DNA of 64,000 nt from Nipponacmea schrenckii (GCA_030562195.1 JAUJPP010000011.1:2790001-2854000); one strand, 5' to 3'. Counted from the first letter of the stretch, positions 11,423 through 22,690 are shown. Notes: generated by a model from the sequence alone, not told the origin. Translations and numbers: made by a program.

Positions 11423-11685
11423 ATGACTTCCTCCACCTGTATTCAACAGCCACCTGTATTAAGCACCACATCTAGCCACTTCCCTTGACTGCTTGCTTAA
11501 TACAGGTTTTTATGGGTTGCGCCACACTTTGTCCCATTTTATGCAATGTTTTGACAGTGCGTAAATATAGGTCAAAATCACCTCAGAAATACAGAAAAAA
11601 CTCCAATACTCCAATGGGTGGGAGCGGACGGACGGACATGGATGACAATATACGCCCCCAATTTCATGTAGGCGTATAAAAATGC
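11423..11685. repeat. Dispersed repeat pieces with CACCTGTATT core and gcgtataaaa tail
   Basis: CACCTGTATTAAGCACCAC (about 11453) resembles CCTGTATTTAGCACCAACCT at about 10660. The tail CAATATACGCCCCCAATTTC followed by GGCGTATAAAAA (about 11645-11682) matches the tail of the repeat ending at 38045. This looks like a small non-autonomous element family with a conserved end. Confidence 0.45.
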
Positions 11686-11919
11686 TGTTTTAGTGCTACT
11701 CGATGGTATATGATCTTATCGATAGGTCTTATGGTTTGCAAAAGCCTGAAAGTGATAATAGCACACATACACGAATTGGCCTTTCTTGATTGATGATCAC
11801 TTCCAGCGTCTCACTGGAGTGAACATTACCAAAGATTTCTACATTAATTCCTGTCATAAGAAGAAAACTCTGATCATGAATAGGGAAAACTTGTCCAAGA
11901 CCAGAAGTGATATTAAGGA

Positions 11920-11945
11920 TGTCTTATATTTGCGCTATATAAATA

Positions 11946-11984
<39 letters not shown>

Positions 11985-11986
11985 CA
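11920..11986 (+). repeat. SINE/LINE-type tail with (ATT)n microsatellite
   Basis: TTTGCGCTATATAAATAAAG runs into about eleven ATT units (11950-11984). A CGCTATATAAATAAA sequence followed by ATT repeats is a frequent 3' tail of animal SINEs and LINEs. No tRNA-related head was recognised upstream. Confidence 0.55.
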
Positions 11987-12639
11987 GGAATTGATGAATT
12001 TAAATCAATTACCCATTTCAGCTATCCGGAAAATCAAAGACTGATAAAGCTGAATACCAGATACTTTAAGGAAGAGGAGAATTTTGAATATTTACCTGTG
12101 AGTTGATAATATGTAAAATATTACTAAGTATCCATAAAGAGCTTTAATACTTTGCTACACTGACTTGCATTATTATTATAATTTCAACCAACAGCATAAC
12201 AGGATGAAATTCATAATGGAGAAGGAAACAGACCATACATAAGTATGAGAGTAATAACCAATCTGACAAGCACCAAAGTCTATCACAAAATCTTCCTTAC
12301 ATTGTTTTTTCTTACATTTTGAGAGCTTGACGTACATACCTATGGTAGTACCCTACCGATGGAAATCCCGTCATAATTAGCCTAATTTCGAGTTACATGT
12401 AATTAACTGGTATTTTTCCAAGTCATTACCGGTCCAATTATGGTATATATATATGTATATATATGAAAATAAGGGAACCTTCTTTAAAGTAAAGGGCCTC
12501 ATATTTGTCTTGAATGCATCTTTTGGTAAGTTAAGTGCCTGTATTGCTTTCAATAGAAACCCTTACATTAAATGCAAGCATTCCCCCGTGGTACAGAACC
12601 CATTCATCATCGCATCTTTAATTAGTAACGTTAACAATA

Positions 12640-13080
12640 AATGAGTATCACGTAATAGTTTTGAATAAAAGATATGATAATAACCTGTGTATAGAGCTTA
12701 CGTATGATTCACTATAGAGAATACTTCAATTGTGCAAGTTTTATCTTGAAATAATATCCTTGGCTAGATTTATTGTATACGTGTATAGAATTGAAGTATT
12801 CGATACTATATATGCAGGAGATTAATTGTACAAAGTGCATAGAATTGTAGTACAAGGGGTAAAATAATCGCTGTTCATATTCACGAGTCATTTTATACAG
12901 TTAAAAGATTATATTACACAAGAGTGATATAAAAGCGACACTGGCGTATGATTTATACTCATTCAATATTTAAATAAAGTCGTTATTCGAGTCAACATTA
13001 GACTGACGTTAAGGTAACTCTTTTAGCTTTTTCAAATATATATTTATATTTTCAGATATTAACTTTTTCAGATATTAACT
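12640..13080 (+). repeat. Promoter-like dispersed repeat with mini-intron (copy 1)
   Basis: This block matches 29.6-29.96 kb over most of its length and matches 31.7, 35.2 and 39.2 kb at its end. Shared parts are GATTTATTGTATACGTGTA, CAGTTAAAAGATTATA, then AAGGTAACTC and a TTTTCAGATATTAAC end. The last two look like a splice donor and acceptor about 45-60 bases apart. Here the acceptor-like TTTCAGATATTAAC occurs twice in tandem. The block stands directly upstream of the LINE reading frames at 13.1 kb, so it may be that element's 5' region. Confidence 0.5.
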
Positions 13081-13084
13081 AAGC

Positions 13085-13435
13085 CCTAACTAAGCTCGTT
13101 CCACATTTGAAGATAGCACAAGGAGATGTAAAGTTTAGCTTAATGAAATTTGACAAACTGCAGATAGAAAATGAAATATTCCGTCTTGATGAAGCGACCG
13201 ATAAACTCGTTAAAATCAGAACATTAAAGCCAAGTACTGGACCCAACCAGAAAGAAAGTCAAAACCAATAGCCACCAGGTCAGGGCCCATTAGATATTCC
13301 TCAAAAGCAGCTTTCAATTATGGTTTGGAACGTAGAAGGGCTCAATAGTCAGTGTAACAGGTATGGGTTTAAAGATCTGGTAAACAAACATGATATTATA
13401 TTTTGTGTAGAAACTTGGATTTGTGATAACGATGA
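13085..13435 (+). pseudogene. Host LINE: ORF1 end and endonuclease start
   Basis: Translation gives a charged ORF1-like tail (KFDKLQIENEIFRLDEATDK, ending with a stop near 13270) and then IMVWNVEGLNSQ and IIFCVETWICDND, the first two motifs of a LINE endonuclease. The frame is cut at 13435 by the Penelope composite and resumes at 22736. Removing one copy of the 10-base target duplication restores continuous sequence across the junction, so one element is split in two. Confidence 0.7.
13426..13435. repeat. Target-site duplication, left copy
   Basis: ATAACGATGA at 13426-13435 is repeated at 22726-22735, directly outside the two ends of the Penelope composite and inside host LINE endonuclease sequence. 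Confidence 0.8.
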
Positions 13436-13766
13436 AGTATTAATAGACAACAATTATTATGGATATAGACTTCTATTTATTAATTCAAACACAACGTTTC
13501 ATTACACATACAGGTAACGTTATCAAGTGATAAACCATAACAAGGTACAATAACTATATATGTATATCTTGGAAGCCAAACTTAACAACTCAGTAAAACA
13601 AACTTGATTATAAGGGATTACCAATGATTAAAGGTGCTCCGTTAAATAATTATAAGATCAAATAGATTAACAGCAATGTAGATTAGAGCACATTATGATT
13701 GGATGGATAGCAATAACAGTAAGGCTGGATGAGCTAGTGAATGAGGATTATTAATAACAACAAGAA
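13436..13766 (-). other. PLE-1 3' untranslated region
   Basis: This non-coding tail after the ORF stop is repeated in inverted orientation at about 22381-22690, with one difference of about 17 bases (a TATATATG-containing stretch near 13545 is missing from the other copy). It ends in GTCTATTAAT at the outer boundary. Confidence 0.7.
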
Positions 13767-14914
13767 TCATACAATTTCCCAACAGTCGCTTATGTAGTGG
13801 CCAGTATCTCTGTTCATGTTTGGTTTATTTCTCTTAATTTCAATGGCTTCTCTGATGGTTCTATTTTTCCATTTTGGGAGATTAGTAGCTAATATAGTGG
13901 GTTTAGACCAATTTATACTGTGGGTCGGGTTATTTTTTATATGTTCTGCAATGGCTGATTGAAGATATTCCCCTTTCTGTGTCGCTGTTTTATGCTCTTT
14001 CATTCTGACAGATAATGGTCTGGGTGTCTCCCCAATATAGCTTCCATTACAGCTGCAATGTACTTCATATACAATATCTCGAGGGTCTGAGGTTGGTTTA
14101 CCTAATCGGCCATTGGCTTTAAGTAATGTCTGTAGGGTTTTACCACTGCTGACTGTGACGTCTATATCAGTTTCCCTCTGGATAAACCGTTTGATCTGGT
14201 AACTGAGCGGGCCAATAAACGGGATCTTAATAGTTAAAGGTCTGGCGTTCTTTATGGATTGTGGTGGCTTGCAGGTATGAGTCAGGGTCTGCTTAATCGT
14301 TCTGTCAACTAGTTTCTGTGGGTAGTCATTATTGGTAATTAATGCTTTCCTGATGTGATTAATTTCAGTTCTTAAGTTTTCTTCATTGTTGCAAATAACT
14401 TTTGCTCTTCTGGTTAAGGTTGTTATTATGCCTGTTTTAATTTGACGGTGATGATTGGATTGGTTATTAACATATTGGTCTGTATGGGTCGGCTTTCGGT
14501 AGACTGTAGTGTTGAGTTCTTCTCTTCTTTTGATATGTATATCCAAGAATGGTAATTTCTGCTCTTCATCTTCTCTTTCCATGGTGAATTGAATCCTAGG
14601 TTCTATGGAATTCAGATGATGAAGTAGTATGAGCGGGTCATTCTGAGGGTTAATCATGGTGAACACATCATCAACTTTTCTATACCAGCAGTATGGTTGG
14701 ATTGGTGACGTTTCTAGGGCTTGCTTCTCAAATCCTGCCATGTACAATTCTGTAAGCATTGGACTTATTGGTGATCCCATAGGTATCCATTAGTCTGTTC
14801 AAAAAGGTCGGTTTTCCATGTAAAATAAGTTGAGTTGATGCTGGCCTCGGTCAGTTCAACTATGCTGTCAACACTTAAGTTTGTATGTAATTTAGATATA
14901 TCTTGTTGGTTTAA
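13767..14914 (-). pseudogene. PLE-1 reverse transcriptase C-terminal half and GIY-YIG endonuclease
   Basis: This is the second half of the PLE-1 polyprotein. It starts at about 14914 with INSTYFTWKTDLFEQ, then a one-base deletion before MGSPISPMLTELYMAG (motif B) shifts the frame. From 14780 it is open for 337 residues: WYRKVDDVFTMI (motif C with the DD pair), LPFLDIHIKRR, YRKPTHTDQY, then the GIY-YIG nuclease region (VYEVHC, GSYIGET, RMKEHKTA) and a TILATNLPKWKNRTIREAIE end. PLE proteins prime on target DNA, with the GIY-YIG domain as the nicking enzyme. The half is intact apart from the one-base frameshift; its N-terminal half lies beyond the inserted LINE, at 20181-21448. Confidence 0.85.
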
Positions 14915-15201
14915 ACAATATTTATTTCAATAAGATACAAAATTGTATAATACATTAATAATTAATAAAGTTGATTCAGAGACAAGCATAAAGCTTATGT
15001 AAGTCTGTTTCAACCGTACTTATATACAGAATTATTTACATGTAATATCACAAAAATAAGTATTGGGGCAAGAGAGAAAGGGATAGAGATAGAGTGAGAG
15101 AAGAAGAAAGAAGCTAAACATGTTCATTGGTACAATTAAAAAAACAATCGAAAATAAATTTATATACACAGTAGTAGGAGGGTACATATCGTTACTTTAG
15201 A

Positions 15202-16458
15202 TTACATTAGATCGTCGAAACGTTTTGATTGGAGAATAAATTGATGAACTATAGAGAATATGTTGAAATTGCAGTCAAAAGATAGGTCTGGATTGCCAAA
15301 TAGGAGTGCGGATATGAAGCGAAGATGGGATGGGAGCTGTTGAATGGTAGCGTTACGCGTGGTATGAAATAGTCTGCAGTGAAGAAGGAAATGTTCTGAA
15401 TCCTCATAGTAGTGTCCACATTTACAAGATGGGTTGTCAGTGATATGCATTAAAAATTTATGGGCTTGTAAAGTGCTTTTGCAATGTCTGAGTCTTGTAT
15501 GTATTATTTGAGAGAAACGATCGCCAGAATAGAAGTACACAGGGACAGATGTTTTAGAAATATGTTCAGATAGTTCGTGTTTTAATTTAGACAGAGAAGA
15601 AGAATTTCTAATAGAGTTGGGAAGGTTGTTCCAGGTCTGTATGGCAGAAGGAAGAAAGGATGTTTTATATGATGTTGTGTGCCAAGGTAGGGTGCGCAGT
15701 AGAGAGCTATTTCTTAGGTTGTAGGGATTAACGGTTGAGATATTAGGAGGAACAAGAATACTCAGATATCGAGGTGTTATTTTATTTATCATTTTGTAAA
15801 ATAAAATTACTTTGTGTAAAAATCGCCTATCACTTAAATTTGTAAAGCCAGACTCCTTGTAAAGAGAAGAATGTGAGGTACCTCGGACAAGGCCTGTAAT
15901 GGACCGAATAGCATCTAAATTTAGTTTTTCTAGCTTGTTAGCATCGCAATCAGAACAATTATTCCACAACACATCAGCGTAATCAAATATAGGCAAAATA
16001 AATTGTTTGTACAATGTTTCAAGGGATTTGCGTGTGAGTTTATATTTTAAAGAACGGAGACAATCAATCATTTTACAGGTTTTAGAAACTAAATAGTCAA
16101 TGTGAGATGTCCATGAAGCGTTGCTATTAAAGATCACGCCTAAGTGTTTATGCTCGTTTGTATCAATAAAAACTGTTTGATTAAATTTAACGGTAAATAA
16201 TGAAGGCTCTAGTTTTCTTGAAAACGTCATACATTTGGTTTTTTGAGGGTTAAAAGTTACTTTCCATTTAACAGACCAGTTATGAATACGTTCTAAATCT
16301 CTGTTCAGTGTATTACGACACCCCTCTATATCATCGATACTGAGATATAGAGAGGTGTCGTCGGCAAAAAGACGAATATTAGATTCAATATCATTAGTAA
16401 TATCATTTATATAAATTATGAAAAGTAATGGTCCTAAGACTGATCCCTCGGGGAACAC
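15202..16458 (-). pseudogene. LINE family L ORF2, reverse transcriptase C-terminal part
   Basis: The open segment runs from GSVLGPLLFIIYINDI (motif B/C spacing) through RLFADDTSLYLSID (catalytic FADD) and the thumb (WKVTFNPQKTKCMTFSRK) to the C-terminal CKCGHYYEDSEHFLLHC zinc-like motif and a final SKRFDDLM before the stop at 15202. A frameshift near 16445 separates it from the upstream half: that frame ends GVPRG just where this one continues with EGSVLG. No RNase H domain follows. Confidence 0.85.
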
Positions 16459-17365
16459 CAGCTTTAAGATATTTCTGGGAGGAAGATTGGCCTTTGATTG
16501 TGACCGACTGTTTCCTGTTTTGGAGGTAGTTTCGGAGAAGTTTTAGTAAGTTGCCATTAATACCGATTGATGAAAGTTTGTGAATCAGACCTTGAAGCCA
16601 GATCTTGTCGAAGGCAGCACTTATATCGAAAAATATCATTTTAGTTTCTTTGCCAGAGTCTAAATTTTTTGAGATATCATCATGAATGTTAAGTAGTTGA
16701 AAAACAGTGCTATCTTTCTGTATAAAACCGGACTGAAATTTAGAGAGAATGTTGTATTTAGTGACAAAATTATAAATGTGGTTATATATAAGTCTTTCAA
16801 ATACTTTACCAAGAGAGCTTATTAATGAAATTGGGCGATAATTAGAACACAGACATGGGTCGTTTTTCTTGTGTAACGGAATTACACTTGCATATTTCCA
16901 CTGATCAGGAAAAACACATAAGTCATGGGAGATGTTAAAAAGTGTTGAAAGTGGGGACGATAGACTATTAGAACAAAGTTTGAGAATTATATTATTAATA
17001 TTATCAGGACCGTTTGCTTTTCCTGTACCTAGAGATTTTAAAATTAATTCGACGTCGGAAGGATTGAAAACTGGCTGATCAATTTGAAAATCGTTAAAAT
17101 AAGTGGGAGGTAATTCATCGTCTTCGTTATTCACTTGTGCTTGATTTGTAAAATGTATATTAAAAATATTTGCCTTTATGTGATCAGAACAATACAATTT
17201 TTCATCATGAAAAATAGGAGGAATATCTTTGGCAGAACATCCTTTCTTGGATAAAACATTACGGAGTAATTTCCACCAATTTCTATCGTTAAAAGCATTC
17301 GAGTTAATTTTAACGTTAAGTTTAGAATAATATTCTCTTTTTACCCTTCGAACTTCTGAAATCAC
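16403..17365 (-). pseudogene. LINE family L ORF2, reverse transcriptase N-terminal part
   Basis: It contains fingers and palm motifs: GKANGPDNINNIILK, VIPLHKKNDPCLCSNYRPIS, LGKVFERLIYNHI, FQSGFIQKDST and motif A FFDISAAFDKIWLQGL. In the same frame it would join the upstream endonuclease but for a single TAA at 17444-17446. It ends by frameshift at about 16445. Together with the neighbouring segment all reverse transcriptase core motifs are present, so the insertion is young or recently inactivated. Confidence 0.85.
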
Positions 17366-17443
17366 GTAGTTTCTGTCTTTTCTAAATTCTTGCCAAAGGA
17401 CGGGTGTGTTTAAAAGTTTTGCTCTTTTGTGAATTTTGTTTCG

Positions 17444-18376
17444 TTATCTAATTAATTTCCTTATGTAACCGTTCATCCACTCTACATCACGTGGTCTTAT
17501 TAAAACTGTTTTATGCGGAACATATAGTTCAATTCCTTCTTTAAATTTGTTTGAAAGTTGGTTTGCACTTTTGTTAGCATCTGTTTGATCCAAAAGGCTA
17601 TTCCAATCTTGATTTCTAAAATATGAATTTAGTTGAACAGGGTCAAAATCATCATTACAGAAAATAGTTCTATAGAAAGGTTTCAATTTTGATTTATGAC
17701 ATATTACATTCAATTTGATTGCACAGTGATCACTTATTGTACAGGGTAAAACTTCACTTGATTCCACGAGATCGGGGCAATTGACAATAGCAAGATCTAG
17801 TAGGGTAGCAGAAGTGTCGGTAATCCTTGTCGGACTAGAAATAATTTGGAGAAGATTAGAACGATTTATAAAATCATGTAATGGACTATTCCGTATTGTT
17901 AAAAAGTTTGAGTTAAAATCACCAAGAATAATAGTATGTTTGTTTGTGTCTATGGCTGCCTCTAAGCTGTTTTCGATTAAATCCCAATAATCACGGTTTG
18001 CATTAGGTGGCCTATAAAACACTCCGACCAGATATTTGATTTTGTTATGAATCAGCTCGCACCAAACAGCTTCAAGTCCTGAAATATTGAGATCTGATCT
18101 TTGTTTAAAATAGATTGAATTACGTATGTACAAGGCAACACCCCCACCCCTCCCAACGGATCTGTTTTGTAAAATTGGAGAGTGATAACCTGGAAGAGTT
18201 AATAAGTCATTATCGGAGTTAGGAGTCAACCAGGTTTCTGAAAATGATAACACGTCGACATCTGAGTATTCTGCTTGGATGAGATCTAGGTTGGGTATGA
18301 GGGAGCGGACATTGAGATGGAGTATACTCAGGGTAGTTGGGCCAGGATTTTGGTGTAAGTCTCCGGAAAGTAACAA
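17444..18376 (-). pseudogene. LINE family L ORF2, endonuclease part
   Basis: The APE-type endonuclease nicks target DNA for reverse transcription. Visible motifs are LSILHLNVRSL (Asn), VLSFSETWL (Glu), GGGVALYIRNS, VGVFYRPPN, HTIILGDFNSN (Asp/Asn), LLDLAIVN and TISDHCAIKL (Asp-His). The domain begins directly after GDLHQNPGP, a 2A-like motif. The open frame extends upstream of that motif to a stop near 18500 with no ATG, so the start of ORF2 translation is unclear. It ends at a single TAA (17444) that interrupts the path to the reverse transcriptase. Confidence 0.85.
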
Positions 18377-18932
18377 TAGGAAGCGAAGATGGAAACAGTG
18401 TCTAGTAGCAGTATGAGAGAAGTCAAAAGTTTTACGATATATACCCTCAGTATTACTACTTCTGAAAACTAAAGCAGAACCAATATTTTTCGTATATTAT
18501 ACCAATGAACATATTCGGCTCGAACGTAAAGTTATCTGTAATGGAAAAGCTGTAAAAGAGAAAAAAAGATATGTGAAATAGACAATTAAAGGAAGATAAA
18601 CACAAAACAAATGTACAAGATAATAAATATATACAATATATTACAAACAATATACACCCTGTTTTCATGACTGCACTGGGGTGTGTGGGGTTTGGTATGG
18701 TGGTAGGGGATTTTTTTTTTATGCGGGCCAGGATGTCAGCTCTCGTCCAGTATAAAGGTTGAGGCGTGTAGCCCGTGACATGATCAGTCGTTTGGAATGT
18801 TGTTGTTTTAACGGGACGATTGGAATGTTGTTGCTTTAGCGGGACAATCAATATGTTGAACATTTGGCTATTATAATATACAAGAAGCATAACAACAATG
18901 ACACAGATAGGTTACCCTAAATAGAAGCACTT
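18377..18932 (-). other. LINE family L spacer between ORF1 and ORF2
   Basis: About 550 bases separate the ORF1 stop from the endonuclease. The last 120 or so form an open frame without ATG leading into the LLLLSGDLHQNPGP block. The rest has stops in all frames, and I see no domain. Confidence 0.5.
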
Positions 18933-19823
18933 TTAGGGAGACACATTCACAAAAGAGTCATTTGGCAAACCTTGGGAAGGTGCACTAAGAGGAGTCATTT
19001 GCGGGCGCAACACAAGTTTCAGCCTTGTGCTTTCAAACAGTTTTTCGTAATCATTCGGAGTGCGGATGAGTTCGGTTTTACCACTTTTTGTTTTTACAAA
19101 GATTATACCATCTCTGACCCAAGTTTTATCGCATTTGTCTTCCCTGCACAATCGCCTGACTTTGTAAGCTAGTTCAGATCGCACTTTAGTAAGGTCGTCG
19201 TTGATCGATATAGTGTGGCACTTAAATACTTGATCCGCACTGGAAGTTCTTAAATTTCTAAGTTGTTTTGCATTTTTAACATAGTCAAGTTTCGTGTAGT
19301 AACCTCTGAAGCGTACTATGATTGGTCGTGGATTATTCTCTTGATTATATTTTGCTGGATCACCAACACGGTGGCTACGGTTTATATCGTTCCTAGTAAT
19401 GTTGACGCCTATTTGTTGGCCAACTTTAATGACTAAGTTGTCTGTGGATTCTCCTGGTTTCTCAATTATGCCATGAATGCGAATCCCTTCCCGTCTACCG
19501 TATTGTTCAATGTCATCTAAACGATCATAAACATCGCTCAACTCTCGGCTTCTGGATTCTAATTTATTTTCAAGTTTATTGACTCTATCCTCCAGGTATT
19601 TGACATGCTCGTCGAGCTGAGAGGCGACAAGACTTGCCACGGCGTTAGCTATTGTCATTACCACAGTCTTATCTTTTAGAGCCTGTACAATTTGTTCAGC
19701 AAGATTCGAATCGCTCGTATTATCACTCATATTGTCTGAACAGTCAGTTTCAATAGATTCGAGATTGTCTCTAAATTTTTTAACACTTGAAGAACTTGAT
19801 AGGAAACGTTTGAGATTTTCCAT
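18933..19823 (-). CDS. LINE family L ORF1 protein (L1-ORF1-like)
   Basis: An intact 296-residue frame starting at an ATG. The N-terminus is serine-rich. Residues about 70-107 form a heptad-rich coiled coil (DEHVKYLEDRVNKLENKLE). Residues 108-119 (YGRREGIRIHGI) begin an RRM-like core, followed by NRSHRVG and a basic C-terminal part (KVRRLCREDKC, TKSGKTELI). This is the layout of L1-type ORF1 RNA-binding chaperones (transposase_22 family). It would coat the element RNA in the cytoplasm. There is no zinc knuckle. It is about 550 bases upstream of ORF2 on the same strand. Confidence 0.85.
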   Translation of the reverse strand: MENLKRFLSSSSSVKKFRDNLESIETDCSDNMSDNTSDSNLAEQIVQALKDKTVVMTIANAVASLVASQLDEHVKYLEDRVNKLENKLESRSRELSDVYDRLDDIEQYGRREGIRIHGIIEKPGESTDNLVIKVGQQIGVNITRNDINRSHRVGDPAKYNQENNPRPIIVRFRGYYTKLDYVKNAKQLRNLRTSSADQVFKCHTISINDDLTKVRSELAYKVRRLCREDKCDKTWVRDGIIFVKTKSGKTELIRTPNDYEKLFESTRLKLVLRPQMTPLSAPSQGLPNDSFVNVSP

Positions 19824-20180
19824 GAAGTCCGGTATTGAATTCTGATGCTGCTTGTAAACAAAGATGAGAAATTACTTACAGCAAAAATGGAAACAAATGT
19901 TGAAGTAAGATGGTGTGTCCAATTGGTCTCGTAAACAGGTTCACTGCGTGTTTGTTTTGGTTACTCGATATCACTATGATGAATGCTCACTCGAGTAAGA
20001 TTTATTTCACTAAAAATTCCAAAAATTTCAATGCTGCATTCCTGCTGAATTATGTAAATATATTTGTTACACGTTACAGATTATTTGACTGTTTTTTAAA
20101 AGCAGCTACCACCATTTTAAGACAAAATTATCAGAGCTCAATTGACTGCGACTTGCTATCGGACGCCATCTTGTTACCAA
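19824..20180 (-). other. LINE family L 5' untranslated region
   Basis: About 360 bases lie between the PLE-1 junction and the ORF1 start. They would contain the internal promoter of a full-length LINE. The minus strand begins with TTGGTAACAAGATGGCGTCC, a CAAGATGGCG-type (YY1-like) start motif. Promoter activity is inference. Confidence 0.5.
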
Positions 20181-21448
20181 AAGGATATATCTTGTTCTAA
20201 AATTTCCCTTAATGATTTCAAGGCCTCAGTACGGGGGATACTTGTAAATAAGTCAACAACGTCGTAACTGACTAACTGCCCTATGATGAGTTCAGATTCT
20301 AGTTTGGCACATAAACTCCCTGAGTCTTTGACATAAGATGGCACTTCTTTACCGAGTGGAGCTAATAATTTAGACACATATTTAGCAGTATTATAAAACA
20401 CTGTTCCACGGGAATACACCAGCAGTCTTGCTTTAACTGGATTTTTATTGATTTTCATTTGGGCTTTAGCATAGGGTGCACTGGGGTGAGATATGTTTAG
20501 TTGTTCATACAGGGATTTATCAATCTGGTTTTCTTCTTTAAGTCTTTTCAAAATGGCTTTAAGTTTCCTGTCGAGTTTATTGGTGGGGTCTTGGTTTAGT
20601 TTCTTATATGTGGTTTGGTCGGAAAGTGTTGTGCTTATAAGTCTTTCAAGTTCATCTGTGTCCATTATGACTGTCGCTTTCCCCTTATCGGCATTTACTA
20701 TGGTGATGTCTTGGTTATTCTTTAGTTCTTTTATGGCTTTCATTTCGTTTTTGGTCAGGTTTGGTTTGTTGGTCTTTGGTTTGGTTAGCATTCTTTGGAT
20801 TTGGGATCTTAGGTAGTTGATTTTTCCCCCTGGTGCTAGTTGTTGTAAACCTTGCTCAATATTCACAATAAATGTATCGCTTGGTATGGTATTCTGTGTG
20901 GGGATGAATTTCAAACCTTTGGCCAGTAAGCTGATCTGATCTTCAGTTAGTTGGGTGGATGACAAGTTCACAACTGTTCTGTTGATGTAGTCTTGTTTGT
21001 TCCTTGCCTTTGCAGATTCTTGCTGTTTCTGTTCTAGTTTAAGATTGTTAAACTTTTTCATCTGTTTGGTTTTAATTTCTTTATCAAGTTTAGTTACTGC
21101 ACTAATGGTCATTTGTTGGAATTTGGTCAGGTCTGCATGTTGTAGGGTATGGCTGATTCTGTTGAAAATTACTTCTTCCTTGTTAGCTAATACCACCTTA
21201 TTCCTTCTATGTTGAGAGATTCGTTCTTTAATTAGTTTCTTACTAGCAGTATTAAGTATATCACGAGCATGTTTAGATTCAATAGTTGATTTCAGAGTAA
21301 ATCCTTTTGGCACAAGATTGTTGTCGCGACATCTGAGCAAGAATGTTAAGTTATTTCCCACATGACATGATTTAGTCTGTATAGCCTTAATATGGTTAAT
21401 ATCCGATCGTGTCACATACTGATGTTTAATATAATCCTTGAACGACAT
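20181..21448 (-). pseudogene. PLE-1 N-terminal domain and reverse transcriptase fingers/palm
   Basis: An open frame of about 423 residues starts at ATG 21448 (MSFKDYIKHQYVTRSD). The N-terminal 200 residues are lysine-rich and helical. TIVNADKGKATVIMD begins the reverse transcriptase, followed by KARLLVYSRGTVFYNTAKYV and motif A (SYDVVDLFTSIP), ending at LEQDIS where the LINE interrupts. The partner half continues at 14914. Apart from the LINE and one base, the polyprotein frame is whole, which suggests a fairly recent PLE. Confidence 0.85.
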
Positions 21449-21463
21449 TTAGAAGTATCACAA

Positions 21464-21552
21464 TTCTATGGAATTCAGATGATGAAGTAGTATGTAGTAT
21501 TAACCCTCAGAATGACCCGCTCATACTACTTCATCATCTGAATTCCATAGAA
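21464..21552. repeat. 31-bp perfect inverted repeat at PLE-1 head-to-head junction
   Basis: Positions 21464-21494 and 21522-21552 are exact reverse complements separated by 27 bases. The arm sequence belongs to the reverse transcriptase coding region (around LLHHLNSIE). Thus the upstream side of the minus copy carries a 30-base scrap of another copy facing the inverted plus-strand copy. Confidence 0.9.
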
Positions 21553-22690
21553 CCTAGGATTCAATTCACCATGGAAAGAGAAGATGAAGAGCAGAAATTA
21601 CCATTCTTGGATATACATATCAAAAGAAGAGAAGAACTCAACACTACAGTCTATCGAAAGCCGACCCATACAGACCAATATGTTAATAACCAATCCAATC
21701 ATCACCGTCAAATTAAAACAGGCATAATAACAACCTTAACCAGAAGAGCAAAAGTTATTTGCAACAATGAAGAAAACTTAAGAACTGAAATTAATCACAT
21801 CAGGAAAGCATTAATTACCAATAATGACTACCCACATAAACTAGTTGACAGAACGATTAAGCAGACCCTGACTCATACCTGCAAGCCACCACAATCCATA
21901 AAGAACGCCAGACCTTTAACTATTAAGATCCCGTTTATTGGCCCGCTCAGTTACCAGATCAAACGGTTTATCCAGAGGGAAACTGATGTCACATTCAGCA
22001 GTGGTAAAACCCTACAGACATTACTTAAAGCCAATGGCCGATTAGGTAAACCAACCTCAGACCCTCGAGATATTGTATATGAAGTACATTGCAGCTGTAA
22101 TGGAAGCTATATTGGGGAGACATCCAGACCATTATCTGTCAGAATGAAAGAGCATAAAACAGCGACACAGAAAGGGGAATATCTTAAATCAGCCATTGCA
22201 GAACATATAAAAAATAACCCGACCCACAGTATAAATTGGTCTTAACCCAATATATTAGCTACTAATCTCCCAAAATGGAAAAATAGAACCATCAGAGAAG
22301 CCATTGAAATTAAGAGAAATAAACCAAACATGAACAGAGATACTGGCCACTACATAAGCGACTGTTGGGAAATTGTATGATTCTTGTTGTTATTAATAAT
22401 CCTCATTCACTAGCTCATCCAGCCTTACTGTTATTGCTGTCCATCCAATCATAATGTGCTCTAATCTACATTGCTGTTAATCTATTTGATCTTATAATTA
22501 TTTAACGGAGCACCTTTAATCATTGGTAATCCCTTATAATCAAGTTTGTTTAACTGAGTTGTTAAGTTTGGCTTCCAAGATATACCTTGTTATGGTTTAT
22601 CACTTGATAACGTTACCTGTATGTGTAATGAAACGTTGTGTTTGAATTAATAAATAGAAGTCTATATCCATAATAATTGTTGTCTATTAA
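21501..22690 (+). pseudogene. PLE-1 inverted 5'-truncated copy
   Basis: This is the same element as 13436-14660 in reverse orientation. It starts inside the reverse transcriptase (NPQNDPLILLHH) and runs through FLDIHIKRREELNTTVY, the GIY-YIG region (GSYIGET, RMKEHKTA) and the 3' untranslated region. Differences from the minus copy are few: two codons are lost near ETDVT, a TAA replaces a codon after HSINWS (22243), and about 17 bases are missing from the tail. It is too short to be functional. Confidence 0.85.

Larger units (their letters stand above)
14915..20180 (-). mobile_element. Nearly complete LINE (family L, copy 1) inserted in PLE-1
   Basis: This is a 5.3-kb non-LTR retrotransposon on the minus strand. 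Its 5' end is near 20180 (CAAGATGGCGTCC, read on the minus strand, marks the start) and its 3' end near 14915 (...AATAAATATTGT, minus strand). It has an intact ORF1 (19823-18933) and an ORF2 with endonuclease, reverse transcriptase and C-terminal CCHC-like motif, damaged only by one stop and one frameshift. It splits a PLE-1 codon run: ...LEQDIS ends at 20181 and NQQDISKLHTN resumes at about 14910. The reverse transcriptase resembles the Jockey/CR1 group; clade placement needs a tree. Other 3' ends of this family lie at 40223 and 56466. Confidence 0.85.

Noticed and set aside
11786..12106. Frame with a polyleucine run
   Set aside because: The leucines are the translated (ATT)n tail of a retroelement.
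18456..18890. 144-codon minus-strand frame between the LINE ORFs
   Set aside because: It lies in the inter-ORF spacer in a frame that joins neither ORF and shows no domain; probably chance.
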